Shown: piece after piece, positions 17,737-26,669 of the stretch
Layout: each line of letters opens with the position of its first letter
How positions within the stretch are numbered: the first letter of the stretch is position 1
Assembly: GCA_934754515.1 (NCBI GenBank)
Contig: CAKVIG010000006.1
Coordinates: 62,001 to 126,000, forward strand
Direction: 5' to 3'
From: an uncultured Candidatus Melainabacteria bacterium
Lineage (GTDB): Bacteria; Cyanobacteriota; Vampirovibrionia; Gastranaerophilales; Gastranaerophilaceae
Length of the DNA stretch: 64,000 bases
The notes under the pieces: generated by a model
What the model saw: the letters and a program-made list of their open reading frames with translations, nothing else
Database searches by the model: none
What the model was told of the DNA's origin: nothing
Position numbers and translations under genes: made by a program

Positions 17737-18919
17737 CCTTTCTGCTTCTTAATGCTGTTAATTCGTCTTGGAATGGCGAAATTGAAGTTAATTTATCCAT
17801 AATTGCCGGCATGTGTTCAATTACATAATCAACTTCTTTTTCAGTAGTAAATCTTGACAAACTAAATCTGATGGAACCGTGAAGTGCAGTGAACGGAATT
17901 CCCATTGCACGCAACACGTGGCTAGGTTCTAGTGAACCTGATGTACAAGCACTTCCTGAACTTGCACAAACACCTATATCGCTCAAATGTAGAAGAATCA
18001 ATTCACCTTCAACATATTCAAAACCGATATTACAAGTGTTTGGAACTCTGCCGTTTACTCCTGTATTTAATCTTGCGTTAAATACATTTTTAAGAATTCC
18101 TGTTTCCAACTTGTCGCGCAACCTTTTAACTTCTTTTAGTTCATAGTCCATTGCGTCCATTGCAAGTTCAGCTGCCTTACCTAAGCCTACAATATAAGGC
18201 ACGTTTTCAGTTCCTGCTCTCATTCCGCGTTCTTGATGACCACCATTAATCAATGGTGTAATTCTAACGTCAGGTTTTACATACAATGCGCCAACACCTT
18301 TTGGAGCGTGAAATTTGTGACCTGAAACACCCAACAAATCAATCTTTGTATCTTTAACGTTTATCGGAATTTTACCTCCGGCTTGAACTGCGTCAACATA
18401 AAATCTTGTTTCAGGTGATTTTGATTTAATAATTTCTGCAATTTCTTCTACAGGATAAATTACGCCTGTTTCATTGTTAGCATACATTACAGAAACTAAA
18501 GCAGTATCTTTTCTGATTTTTGATTTGAGTTCTTCTATATCAAGCTCACCTTGAGAATTTACTCCGATATAATCAACTTCATAACCTTGTTTTTCTAAAG
18601 CTTTATAAGTATTCAAAACACAAGGGTGTTCAACTTTTGTTGTAATCAAATGTCTTTTTTCTTTATTACAACTTACAACACCTTTAATTGCCGTATTTGC
18701 AGATTCTGAACCACAAGAAGTAAACACAATTTCCTTTTCATTATTCGCACCAAGAAAATCTCTGATTTTTGCTCTCGCCTCTTTTATTGCAGCAGCAGGT
18801 TTTTTAGCAAAATCATACATGCTGGAAGGATTAGCGTACTCACTTTGCAAATAAGGAAGCATTTCTTCCAAAACTTTTTCATCTACTTTAGTTGTTGCGT
18901 TGTTATCTAAATATATCAT
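17729..18919 (-). CDS. nifS: Cysteine desulfurase NifS/IscS
   Basis: This PLP enzyme takes sulfur from cysteine and passes it as persulfide to a scaffold for Fe-S cluster assembly. The 396-aa protein shows the start MIYLDNNATT, the PLP lysine in VSGHKFHAPKG, and the mobile-loop catalytic Cys in CASSGSACTSGS. It is transcribed in the same direction as nifU, with a 102-aa unknown gene and two repeat blocks between them. The nif symbol follows its partner NifU; no nitrogenase genes are present, so the role is general Fe-S biogenesis. Confidence 0.95.
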   Translation of the reverse strand: MIYLDNNATTKVDEKVLEEMLPYLQSEYANPSSMYDFAKKPAAAIKEARAKIRDFLGANNEKEIVFTSCGSESANTAIKGVVSCNKEKRHLITTKVEHPCVLNTYKALEKQGYEVDYIGVNSQGELDIEELKSKIRKDTALVSVMYANNETGVIYPVEEIAEIIKSKSPETRFYVDAVQAGGKIPINVKDTKIDLLGVSGHKFHAPKGVGALYVKPDVRITPLINGGHQERGMRAGTENVPYIVGLGKAAELAMDAMDYELKEVKRLRDKLETGILKNVFNARLNTGVNGRVPNTCNIGFEYVEGELILLHLSDIGVCASSGSACTSGSLEPSHVLRAMGIPFTALHGSIRFSLSRFTTEKEVDYVIEHMPAIMDKLTSISPFQDELTALRSRKGV

Positions 18920-18936
18920 GATGTGTTCCTTTTTAA

Positions 18937-18967
18937 GTCGTTAGGTCTTTTGTCGTTAAGTTATTAA
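18937..18967. repeat. Family-D repeat fragment (GTCGTTAAG)
   Basis: GTCGTTAGGTC and TGTCGTTAAG form a single arm of the octamer-like repeat seen in full at 46060-46184 and 62068-62160. It lies just upstream of nifS. Confidence 0.6.
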
Positions 18968-18979
18968 TATCGTTTTATA

Positions 18980-19288
18980 TTACATAAATAATTTTGGTTT
19001 ATTAAACAAACGTCTTAGCAAACCGCTTATTCCTGAACCGAATATAAGCATTTTATAATGCCCCATTTCATCAAACAATCTTACTTTTTCTTTCCAGTCT
19101 CTTGTTGTCTTAGCTTTCTTGTACAAATCTTTGGCATTCGGATTTTCATATTCCTTTGCCCATCTTGTATTATTAGAAAATGTAATTCTGGAATTAAAAT
19201 CAATGTAATCCATTGTATCAGAATAGATTCTAAACTTTTTATTTCCTTGAAAACTGTTAGTTTGAGAATTAATTGCTTGAATTTGCAT
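18980..19288 (-). CDS. Small unknown protein with N-terminal SFQGN motif
   Basis: The 102-aa protein starts MQIQAINSQTNSFQGNKKF, the clearest example in this window of a short disordered N-terminus ending in F-Q-G. The rest is basic and aromatic, with a helical middle (DLYKKAKTTRDWKEKVRLFDEMG) and a weakly hydrophobic IFGSGISGLLRRLF near the end. AAAGGA precedes the ATG. It sits between nifU and nifS, flanked on both sides by family-D repeat arms, which suggests a later insertion. No family is recognised. Confidence 0.65.
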   Translation of the reverse strand: MQIQAINSQTNSFQGNKKFRIYSDTMDYIDFNSRITFSNNTRWAKEYENPNAKDLYKKAKTTRDWKEKVRLFDEMGHYKMLIFGSGISGLLRRLFNKPKLFM

Positions 19289-19310
19289 AAATTTTTCCTT
19301 TAATATTAAA

Positions 19311-19378
19311 GTCTTTAAGTCATTAAGACGTTAAGTTCGTTTTAAAATTTAAGTTTTTGTTGGGCTGAAAGCCCAATC
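19311..19378. repeat. Family-D arm and family-E hairpin
   Basis: GTCTTTAAGTCATTAAGACG with TTAAGTTCG (family D) is followed by TTGGGCTGAAAGCCCAA at 19360-19376 (family E), a 6-bp stem. Both lie between nifU and the small unknown gene. Confidence 0.6.
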
Positions 19379-19391
19379 GACATTTACACGA

Positions 19392-20228
19392 CTACACCTG
19401 TTCAACCACAATTGCCGAATCAACCTTATCTCTCAATACTGATTCTACAAAACCTTTAATTGTCATACTTGCGTTTTTGCAACCGCTACACATACCTGAC
19501 AATTTTACCTTAACAGTATTGCCGTCGATATCAATGAGTTCGATATCTCCACCGTCTTTTTGAAGTTCAGGTGAAATCTGTTGTTCAATAACTTTACTAA
19601 TCTTCAAAATCTTTTGCGTAGCCGTTAAAACAGGAGCTTTACCTTCTTTTTTAAGATAAGTATCAATCATATCCTTAATCACACCGCGACAACGTCCGCA
19701 AGCGCCACCGGCTTTTGTATAGTTTGTAACTTCTTCCACTGTTTTCAAACCGTTAACTTTAATTGCTTCCCAAATTTGGCTTTCAGTAACATTGAAACAA
19801 GTACAAACAACTTTGTCACCTGTATGAGTATTGCCTGCTAAATCTTCCCACTCTTCATTGTCTTTTCCGTAATATTTTTTCAAAGCATCTTCCAATGCTT
19901 CGTGTCCCATTACGGAACAGTGCATTTTTTCTTGAGGAAGTCCGTCTAATTCGTCTGCAATATCTTTATTTGTGATTTTAGCAGCTTCATCTATTGTTTT
20001 TCCGATAATCATTTCTGTCAAAACACTTGAAGATGCGACCGCTGAACCGCATCCAAAAGTTTGAAACTTAGCATCTTTTATAACATTGCCATCAAGTTTT
20101 ATATATAATTTTAAAGAATCACCACAAGCTAATGAGCCGGCTTCGCCAATTAAATCCGCGTCATCAATTTTTCCGACATTTCTTGGGTGTCTGTAATGGT
20201 CAAGAACCTTCTCCGAATATTCCCACAT
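19392..20228 (-). CDS. nifU: Fe-S cluster scaffold protein NifU (full-length, three domains)
   Basis: NifU holds nascent Fe-S clusters made with the desulfurase. The 278-aa protein has all three classical domains. An IscU-like N-terminus carries Cys ligands in SLACGDSLK, FQTFGCGSAVAS and KMHCSVMGHEAL. A BFD-like [2Fe-2S] domain carries VVCTCFNVTE and GGACGRCRGVI. A C-terminal Nfu domain carries SGMCSGCKNASMTIK. AAAGGA precedes the start. Its partner nifS follows about 470 bases downstream on the same strand. Confidence 0.96.
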   Translation of the reverse strand: MWEYSEKVLDHYRHPRNVGKIDDADLIGEAGSLACGDSLKLYIKLDGNVIKDAKFQTFGCGSAVASSSVLTEMIIGKTIDEAAKITNKDIADELDGLPQEKMHCSVMGHEALEDALKKYYGKDNEEWEDLAGNTHTGDKVVCTCFNVTESQIWEAIKVNGLKTVEEVTNYTKAGGACGRCRGVIKDMIDTYLKKEGKAPVLTATQKILKISKVIEQQISPELQKDGGDIELIDIDGNTVKVKLSGMCSGCKNASMTIKGFVESVLRDKVDSAIVVEQV

Positions 20229-20343
20229 GATAGTTTTCCTTTCTAAATATAAAGAGATTTTGAGAGTACATATACTACCTACTTCTCCTACCCCCTAAAT
20301 TTACAACAATATTTTACTACAAAAAGAGAAAATGAAGAATTTT

Positions 20344-20386
20344 TTTTATAAAAAAAAAACGGTTGAACATTTTGTCCAACCGTTAA
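20344..20386 (-). terminator. Terminator of the small gene 20389-20652
   Basis: On the minus strand AACGGTTG (20384-20377) pairs with CAACCGTT (20365-20358), followed by a run of T. It separates the small gene from nifU. Confidence 0.8.
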
Positions 20387-20388
20387 TT

Positions 20389-20652
20389 TTATTTTATTTT
20401 ATATTTAGCAAATAACAAGTGCTGATCCTGTTTAAATTTCGGCAAACTAAAAAATTCATCTTCTTCTGCAGCACTGATTTTTTTATGTTCAAGAATATCT
20501 TTCGCAATTTTATCCATTCTTGTAAAACTATCCCCTTTGGATTTTTTTAATCTAACTGATACAGCACTCAACAAATTCGGAGTGTTATACAATTTTGCTT
20601 TTGTGTTTACATTACAATTAGGGTTTGTACAATTAATTTTTGCTATTTTCAT
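20389..20652 (-). CDS. Small unknown basic protein
   Basis: The 87-aa product is rich in Lys and Asn, with two Cys close together (NCTNPNCN) near the start and a helical C-terminal half (MDKIAKDILEHKKISAAEEDEF). It has no signal peptide or membrane segment. An AGAGG lies upstream and a strong terminator immediately downstream, so it is probably a single-gene transcript. The family is not recognised. Confidence 0.6.
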   Translation of the reverse strand: MKIAKINCTNPNCNVNTKAKLYNTPNLLSAVSVRLKKSKGDSFTRMDKIAKDILEHKKISAAEEDEFFSLPKFKQDQHLLFAKYKIK

Positions 20653-21049
20653 TTCGACGCCTCTTTCCTTTATATTATCATGCCCTATTGTACTATAAAA
20701 ATTTATTACAGCATTATGTTAGTTTAAATAAGCTTAAACTTTGTTAATATAGTTTTTAATCATACGTCGTGTTAGAAAATTTTCATCCAACACGACAAAT
20801 GCATAAAATTCAAATTTAAAGCAAAACAATTCTAATGAAGAAATTATTAATAATATTGTTGTTTTGCTTTCAACTTGTTCTCAAAGAAAGTTAAAGAAGA
20901 TTTATGAAATTATATATATTATGTTGAAAAAATAAGTTAATGGTGCAAAAAATTGCACCCTACAATTACCAAAGAAAAATATGTTCACAATTGAACGTAT
21001 TTTATTAAGAAAAAGTAGGGTGCAATTTTTTTGCACCATTAACATTTCA
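20653..21049. other. Non-coding stretch with repeats
   Basis: This 397-base gap holds no convincing gene. It contains a diverged GTCGTGTT palindrome (20765-20797) and a family-B element whose arms, AATGGTGCAAAAAATTGC (starting 20939) and the T-rich complement ending at 21040, can form a long hairpin. The part between them is featureless AT-rich sequence. Confidence 0.6.
20939..21040. repeat. Family-B inverted repeat with 25-bp arms
   Basis: The left arm 20939-20963 and the right arm 21015-21040 are complementary except for one extra T. Each arm contains its own small GGTGCAA...TTGCACC palindrome. Confidence 0.75.
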
Positions 21050-21364
21050 CTAATTCTCTAATCTTTTTTCTTCTTGCTTCAAAAACTCACAATCAGCCTC
21101 AAGCCTTTTGTCATCCATTGCTGCAATAAGTTCTTCAATATCCTTAATCTGTCCGAGTTCAAAACCAACTTCTGCAAACAAAACACAATCGTTACAAAGT
21201 CTGTAATGTCCGTATTGAACAGAACCTGCTAACGATTTTGTACCGCCACAAGCATCACAAGTAAAAAACTCATTCTCACACTCAGGATTTTCTTCTATAT
21301 CGTCCAAGCGCATTTGCTCAACAACCTGCTGCATTTCTTGAACAACTTCTTCTTTTGTTTTCAT
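21050..21364 (-). CDS. Small zinc-ribbon-like unknown protein
   Basis: From the ATG at 21364, preceded by AAAGAGG, the protein has 104 residues; an upstream in-frame codon falls in a repeat. A CDACGG motif and a CNDC motif about 20 residues apart form a likely zinc ribbon. Acidic helices flank it on both sides (VVQEMQQVVEQMRLDDIEE and a Glu/Lys-rich end). It resembles small regulatory or adaptor zinc-ribbon proteins. No specific family is recognised. Confidence 0.7.
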   Translation of the reverse strand: MKTKEEVVQEMQQVVEQMRLDDIEENPECENEFFTCDACGGTKSLAGSVQYGHYRLCNDCVLFAEVGFELGQIKDIEELIAAMDDKRLEADCEFLKQEEKRLEN

Positions 21365-21381
21365 AATTACCTCTTTTTTAA

Positions 21382-21606
21382 ACACCCTCTCCAAGGGGGA
21401 GGGTAGAATTTCAAGTTGAGCTTCGCGAAACTTAGAAATTCGGGTGGGGGCTTATTGTCGTACTAACAAAAAGTTAAAAATAACTATATTTTTATACAAT
21501 TTTCCATTTTCAACTTTCCATTTTCCATTAAAACAAACCCCCTCCCGCATCTGTAAGGCTCGCGCCGCTCTCCAACAGCTGCAACCTCCCCCGTGGAGAG
21601 GGATGG
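21382..21606. repeat. Two family-A blocks and a family-B arm
   Basis: A family-A block with GAATTTCAAGTTGAG and AACTTAGAAATTC (21382-21450) is followed by a B arm (21497-21530) and a second A block (21536-21606). They fill the gap between the zinc-ribbon gene and pdxJ. Confidence 0.65.
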
Positions 21607-21607
21607 C

Positions 21608-22318
21608 CTATTCCACCAAAGCTTTCATTTCTTTAACGGCTTGTTCTAAGCCAACAAAGATTGAACGAGCAATAATTGAATGTCCAATATTAAGCTCCTG
21701 CAAGTTAGGAATTTCATGCATTCTGCCAACGTTTTGATAGTTCAAACCGTGTCCTGCATTAACTTTTAGTCCAAAGTTTTGAGCAAAAATTGCAGCACCT
21801 TTTAAATCTTCAAACGCTTTTGCTTCTTCTTCAGTACCAAAAACCTCCGAATATCTGCCCGTATGAAGCTCTATAAACGGTGCACCTGTTTTTGATACCG
21901 CAGAAATCTGGTGTACATCAGGGTCAATAAAGAAACTTACTTCAATATTTTTTTCTAAAAGCGGTTTTGTAAATTCTATCGCCCAATTAAGTTGACCCGC
22001 AACATCCAAACCGCCTTCTGTTGTAAGTTCTTGTCTTTTTTCAGGAACGATACAAACCGCATGGGGTCTTAATCTCAAAGCAATTTCTTGCATTTCTTTT
22101 GTCATTGCCATTTCTAAATTCAAACGAACTCTCGGAAGCATTCTAATCGCTTCTACATCCGCATCTTTGATGTGACGTCTGTCTTCTCTCAAGTGAGTAG
22201 TAATAGAAGCTACACCGCATTCCTTACAAATTCTTGCAGCAGTAATCGGATCAGGATCAATTCCACCTCTTGCATTTCTTAAAGTCGCAACGTGATCTAT
22301 ATTTACACCTAATAACAT
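21608..22318 (-). CDS. pdxJ: Pyridoxine 5'-phosphate synthase PdxJ
   Basis: PdxJ closes the pyridine ring of vitamin B6 from 1-deoxy-xylulose 5-phosphate and 3-amino-2-oxopropyl phosphate. The 236-aa TIM-barrel protein has the typical start LLGVNIDHVATLRNARGG, then THLREDRRHIKDADV, the active-site ELHTGRYS and NAGHGLNYQN, and the C-terminal ELNIGHSIIARSIF. GAAAGGAC precedes the ATG. This indicates the DXP-dependent B6 pathway, useful for the PLP enzymes nearby (NifS, CysK). Confidence 0.97.
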   Translation of the reverse strand: MLLGVNIDHVATLRNARGGIDPDPITAARICKECGVASITTHLREDRRHIKDADVEAIRMLPRVRLNLEMAMTKEMQEIALRLRPHAVCIVPEKRQELTTEGGLDVAGQLNWAIEFTKPLLEKNIEVSFFIDPDVHQISAVSKTGAPFIELHTGRYSEVFGTEEEAKAFEDLKGAAIFAQNFGLKVNAGHGLNYQNVGRMHEIPNLQELNIGHSIIARSIFVGLEQAVKEMKALVE

Positions 22319-22390
22319 ATCTCGTCCTTTCTTAGTTGTTTAAATTAACAACGTCCAATTAACATAATAATATAAATATAAACATTAAAA

Positions 22391-22420
22391 AAGCAGTGTG
22401 CCAAGATTAGCACACCGCTT
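22391..22420 (-). terminator. pckA terminator
   Basis: On the minus strand AAGCGGTGTGC and GCACACTGCTT pair with one mismatch and are followed by TTTTTT. It lies 19 bases beyond the pckA stop. Confidence 0.8.
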
Positions 22421-22438
22421 CTAATTATATATTAACGA

Positions 22439-24037
22439 TTAAACGTTAGCTACTGCTTTAGGACCAGCGTTAACAATTTCAGCAGGCATGTTTGGATACT
22501 TAGCAGAGAAGTTATCAGCAAACATTTGAGCTAATTTGTTAGCAGCTTCGTCATAAGCTTTCTTATCTGACCACATTCCACGAGCATCAAGCATTTCGTC
22601 TGGAACGTTTGGACAAGATGTAGGGTAATCTACGTTGAATACATCATGGTGTTTGAATTCGATTGAATCAAATGAACCGTTCAATGCAGCAGTTACCATA
22701 GCTCTTGTGTAAGATAATTTCATTCTCTTAGCACCTGAAGCAGCTGAACCGCCTGCCCAACCTGTGTTTACTAAGTAAACCTTAGTACCGTATTGGTCAA
22801 GTTTATCACCTAACATTTTAGCGTAAACTGAAGCATCCATTGGCATGAATGGTTCGCCGAACAATGTTGAGAATGTAGGTTGTGGTTCTGTAACGCCTCT
22901 TTCAGTACCGGCTAATTTAGAAGTGAAACCAGTTACAAAGTGGTACATTGCAGCGTTCTTGTCTAATCTTGAGATTGGAGGCAATACGCCGAATGCGTCA
23001 GCTGTTAAGAAGATAACAACTTTTGGAATACCACCCTTTGAAGGGATTTGAGCATTGTTGATGTAGTTGATTGGATAACCAACACGAGTATTTTCTGTTA
23101 ATGAACCATCTTCAAAATCAAATTCTCTTGTTTCAGGATCCATAACTACGTTTTCAACCAATGAACCGAATTTGATAGCATTGAAGATATCAGGTTCGTT
23201 TTCAGCTGAAAGGTGAATACATTTTGCGTAGCAGCCACCTTCAAAGTTGAATACGCCGTCTGGTGACCAACCGTGTTCGTCATCACCGATTAACTTACGG
23301 TTTGGATCTGCTGATAAAGTTGTTTTACCTGTACCTGAAAGACCAAAGAATACAGCTGTTTCACCTGTTGCAGGGTCCATGTTAGCTGAACAGTGCATTG
23401 GAAGAACGTTTTTCTTAGTCATAACATAGTTCATAGTCGCGAATACAGATTTTTTGATTTCGCCTGAGTATTGAGAACCGCAAATGATGATTTCGTGAGC
23501 TTCGTAATCAATAGCGATACAAGCTTCTGAGTTTACACCATCAACTTCAGGATCACATTTGAAACCAGGAGCACAAAGGATTGTGTAATCAGGTTCACCA
23601 TAGTTAGCCAATTCTTCAGCTGTTGGTCTGATTAATAGTTCGTGGATGAACATGTTTTGACTTGCTAATTCGTTAATAACTCTGAATTTTTGAGTATAAG
23701 TTTTGTCAGCACCGGCAAAACCATCGAAAATAAATACTTCTCTGTTTTGCAAGTAAGATGCGATTTTACCCTTGATAGCGTTGAATTTTTCTCTGCTGAT
23801 AGGTCTGTTTACTTTACCCCAAGCAATATCGTTGTGGATAGATTCTGTATCAACAATAAATTTATCCTTAGGTGAACGACCTGTGTATTTTCCGGTTGTA
23901 ACAACTAAAGCACCAGTGTTGCTCAATGAGCCTTCACCTAATCTTAAAGCAGCTTCAGTTAATTGAGCTGGAGTCCAGTTTCTGTGAACTGCTTTTGGTC
24001 CGATAATACCAAATTTTTCAATTCCGTATGTTTCCAT
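22439..24037 (-). CDS. pckA: Phosphoenolpyruvate carboxykinase (ATP)
   Basis: PckA interconverts oxaloacetate and PEP with ATP/ADP. In an anaerobic fermenter it can run towards oxaloacetate and conserve ATP, or serve gluconeogenesis. The 532-aa sequence has the ATP-type kinase-1a motif GLSGTGKTTLS, the metal-binding GDDEHGW, the N-terminal TGKYTGRSPKDKF and GWAGGSAASG. It is preceded by AAGGAGGAAG, one of the best ribosome sites in the window, and followed by its own terminator, which suggests a highly expressed single gene. Codon use appears more regular than in the unknown genes. Confidence 0.97.
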   Translation of the reverse strand: METYGIEKFGIIGPKAVHRNWTPAQLTEAALRLGEGSLSNTGALVVTTGKYTGRSPKDKFIVDTESIHNDIAWGKVNRPISREKFNAIKGKIASYLQNREVFIFDGFAGADKTYTQKFRVINELASQNMFIHELLIRPTAEELANYGEPDYTILCAPGFKCDPEVDGVNSEACIAIDYEAHEIIICGSQYSGEIKKSVFATMNYVMTKKNVLPMHCSANMDPATGETAVFFGLSGTGKTTLSADPNRKLIGDDEHGWSPDGVFNFEGGCYAKCIHLSAENEPDIFNAIKFGSLVENVVMDPETREFDFEDGSLTENTRVGYPINYINNAQIPSKGGIPKVVIFLTADAFGVLPPISRLDKNAAMYHFVTGFTSKLAGTERGVTEPQPTFSTLFGEPFMPMDASVYAKMLGDKLDQYGTKVYLVNTGWAGGSAASGAKRMKLSYTRAMVTAALNGSFDSIEFKHHDVFNVDYPTSCPNVPDEMLDARGMWSDKKAYDEAANKLAQMFADNFSAKYPNMPAEIVNAGPKAVANV

Positions 24038-24128
24038 AATATAGCTTCCTCCTTTTTTAAAGCTTTTTTATATACACAATAAATGTATTACAAACACTTG
24101 TAAAAATCAATTAGTGGCATGACATTAT

Positions 24129-25043
24129 TTACTTTATAAATCGGCTTCCTTGTCTTGTATCGCGTCTTAGAAATTCTCTATCAATTTTATTAAGACAATC
24201 GAGTTTTTTACCAATCCAACGTGGCGCTACAAGCTCAGTCCTTAAACCATTTCCGGCTAGTCGGTGAATTGTGGTTTCAGGCGGTAAGTATTCCAAAAAG
24301 TCACAAACAGTATTTACATATTCATCTTCTGACATAAAATCAATTTCGCCTTTTCTATACATTTCAGCCAACTTTGTACCTTCCAAAGCGCAAAGCATGT
24401 GAATCTTGACACCTTCAGGCTCAAGCTTTGCAATAGTTTTAGCTGTTTCCATCATCTCGTCATAAGTTTCAAACAAGTTCAAAATCACGTGAAGACAAGT
24501 GTTAATCCCATATTTTTTAGTTTTTTCGTAAGCGTCCAAAAAACATTTGTAATCATGCCCGCGATTAATTTTCTTCAAAGTTTTATCATGCACGCTCTGC
24601 AAGCCGTATTCAACCCAAGTATAATAATCTTTTGTGAAAGAAGAAATCAATTTTAGCTTATCATCATCCACGCAATCGGGACGTGTACCAATAGAAAGTC
24701 CCACAATATCAGGGTGATTGAGTGATGCAGTATAGATTTTTTCCAATTCGTTAACCGGTTTATAAGTATTTGAAAAAGCTTGAAAATAAGACATAAATTT
24801 TTTTGCTTTAAATCGTTTTGCCAAAGTTTCCGCGCCGACTTTAACCTGTTCTTCTATACTCAACAGGTTTGAATGCGCTTGCGAAAAACTTCCGCCATCA
24901 TCGCAAAAAATACAACCACAGTTAGAAATTGTACCGTCACGATTCGGGCAGGAAAAACCTGCGTCCAAAGTAATTTTATAAACCTTTGCGCCAAATTTAT
25001 CTTTGAGGTGTTTGCTATATTGATTGTATCTTTTTTCTTCCAT
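24129..25043 (-). CDS. Radical SAM protein, YhcC/TIGR01212 type
   Basis: The 304-aa protein belongs to the radical SAM family. The cluster cysteines are in FSCPNRDGTISNCGCIFC, an extended version of the CxxxCxxC motif that is typical of the YhcC-like group, whose substrate is not established. Other features are IGTRPDCVDD, VEYGLQSVHDKTLKKINRGH and a C-terminal RLAGNG. It begins ten bases after the mgtE stop and is likely cotranscribed with it. The ribosome site is weak. Confidence 0.9.
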   Translation of the reverse strand: MEEKRYNQYSKHLKDKFGAKVYKITLDAGFSCPNRDGTISNCGCIFCDDGGSFSQAHSNLLSIEEQVKVGAETLAKRFKAKKFMSYFQAFSNTYKPVNELEKIYTASLNHPDIVGLSIGTRPDCVDDDKLKLISSFTKDYYTWVEYGLQSVHDKTLKKINRGHDYKCFLDAYEKTKKYGINTCLHVILNLFETYDEMMETAKTIAKLEPEGVKIHMLCALEGTKLAEMYRKGEIDFMSEDEYVNTVCDFLEYLPPETTIHRLAGNGLRTELVAPRWIGKKLDCLNKIDREFLRRDTRQGSRFIK

Positions 25044-25053
25044 TTTAAAAATC

Positions 25054-26421
25054 TTATGCGTTGATTAAATACCAAGTAACTAGTGTTAAATAAACCGCCA
25101 AACCAATAACGTCAATAGTTGTTGCAATTACAGGGCCTGAGGCAACCGCAGGATCAATCTTCATTTTCTTTAAAACTAAAGGTGTGCAAGTTCCAATCAT
25201 AGTTGCAATAGTCATATTCAAAGACATCGCAATACCTACAATTAAGCCCAATTCGAGGTTATGTTGCCAACCCCAAGTTACAAAAGTTACCAACAAACCA
25301 AAAATCAAGCCGATACTAAGTCCGGTAACAGTTTCACGCATAATATGGTGCCAACCTGAACTCAAAGAAATTTGTCCTGTTGACATACCACGAACCATAA
25401 GGGTAATACTTTGCGTACCGATATTTCCGCCCAAACCGGCAAGTAGTGGCATAAATGCTGCAATAATCGGAAGTGCGGTAAAAGTCTTGTCGTACTTATT
25501 TGTAATCGTTACTGCGATGAATTCACCAATCAATGTGATAAACAGCCAAGGAATACGCGCTTTTATTGAGTGTAAAAGACTACCTGTTAAAAGGTCGTCG
25601 TCCTCATCACCCAAATCGGTTACGATACCTGAAGATGTCAAGATTTCATCCGTAGTTTCTTCTTCTACAATGTCTTGAACGTCATCCCAAGTAACAATCC
25701 CTTTCAAGTGGTTGTACAAATCGACAACCGGCAAGGCATTGAATTGGTATTTCATAAAGATATCGGCTATATGGTCTTGATAGTCGTCAACGTGAACTTT
25801 TACCAAATCTTTTGACATCAAATCAGAAATATTCAAATCTGTCGGCGCAGTGATTAGGTTTCTTAAAGATGCAACACCAACCAGATGGTTATTCTTATCG
25901 ACAACATAGACGTAATAAAGTTCCATGTTTTCTTTTTCAGCTTTAATACGAATTGTATCAAGTGCCTCTTTTACAGTCATATTGTCATATACAGTAAGCA
26001 CAAGCGGCGTCATAATACCACCGGCTGTATCTTCGTTATATGTCAAAAGTTCTCGGATTTCAGAAGAAAATTTTTGCGGTAATTTATCCAAATACGCTTG
26101 TGATTCATCTTCTTCCATATCACCCAAAACGTCCGCAGCTTCATCATGCGGGAGTTTTGAAATCAGTCTTGACGCAAGTCCTTTATCAACATCACCCAAA
26201 ATTTCGACTTGGAGTTGCGGAGGTAAGTATTCGATTACGTCCGCTGCTTTTTCTTCATCTATATGAGTAATACAAGCCAAACGTTCTTCCGGCTTTAAGT
26301 TTTGAAACATATCCGCCAAATCCGCAGAGTGATAAGTAGCAAGCTCATCGCGAAGCTGCTGTTCTGCATTGGTATCAATTAATTCTTGTATGCGGTCAAT
26401 TGTGTTTTCTATGTTTGGCAT
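25054..26421 (-). CDS. mgtE: Magnesium transporter MgtE
   Basis: MgtE is a Mg2+ channel gated by cytoplasmic Mg2+. From the ATG at 26421, preceded by AAAAGGA, it has 455 residues: a helical N domain with superhelical repeats (ADMFQNLKPEERLACI), two CBS domains (about 140-260), a connecting acidic helix, and five membrane segments with the pore block ALPIIAAFMPLLAGLGGNIGTQS. An in-frame extension upstream falls in a family-B repeat and is not real. Mg2+ sensing through the acidic N and CBS domains is known for the family. Confidence 0.95.
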   Translation of the reverse strand: MPNIENTIDRIQELIDTNAEQQLRDELATYHSADLADMFQNLKPEERLACITHIDEEKAADVIEYLPPQLQVEILGDVDKGLASRLISKLPHDEAADVLGDMEEDESQAYLDKLPQKFSSEIRELLTYNEDTAGGIMTPLVLTVYDNMTVKEALDTIRIKAEKENMELYYVYVVDKNNHLVGVASLRNLITAPTDLNISDLMSKDLVKVHVDDYQDHIADIFMKYQFNALPVVDLYNHLKGIVTWDDVQDIVEEETTDEILTSSGIVTDLGDEDDDLLTGSLLHSIKARIPWLFITLIGEFIAVTITNKYDKTFTALPIIAAFMPLLAGLGGNIGTQSITLMVRGMSTGQISLSSGWHHIMRETVTGLSIGLIFGLLVTFVTWGWQHNLELGLIVGIAMSLNMTIATMIGTCTPLVLKKMKIDPAVASGPVIATTIDVIGLAVYLTLVTWYLINA

Positions 26422-26491
26422 GATATAATTCCTTTTCTCACGCTCTTTGCGTCTTGCAAAAGTACGTGCGTTCATTGGTGAACGGTTTAGC

Positions 26492-26646
26492 AATGGAAAA
26501 TGGAAAGTTGAAAATGGAAAATTATTTATATGGTGCAAAAAATTGCACCCTACATTTTTTTATTAAAACTGTGTTTAATATTGAACTTTTTAAACTTAAT
26601 AAATTTCTAAAACAATTTTCCACTTTCCATTTTCAATTTTCCATTT
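26492..26646. repeat. Family-B inverted repeat upstream of mgtE
   Basis: GGAAAATGGAAAGTTG at the left and CCACTTTCCATTTTCAAT at the right pair, with the internal GGTGCAAAAAATTGCACC palindrome near 26531. Confidence 0.75.
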
Positions 26647-26669
26647 ATTTAAGTTTTATTTCTTCACAT

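Noticed and set aside
17729..20228. nifU/nifS as evidence for nitrogen fixation
   Set aside because: There are no nitrogenase or nif accessory genes; these serve general Fe-S assembly.
20939..21040. Repeats as a CRISPR array
   Set aside because: The repeats are inverted and dispersed, with no regular spacers and no cas genes.
25054..26538. Longer MgtE starting at 26538
   Set aside because: The extra N-terminus lies in a family-B repeat; the ATG at 26421 has a good ribosome site and the family start.
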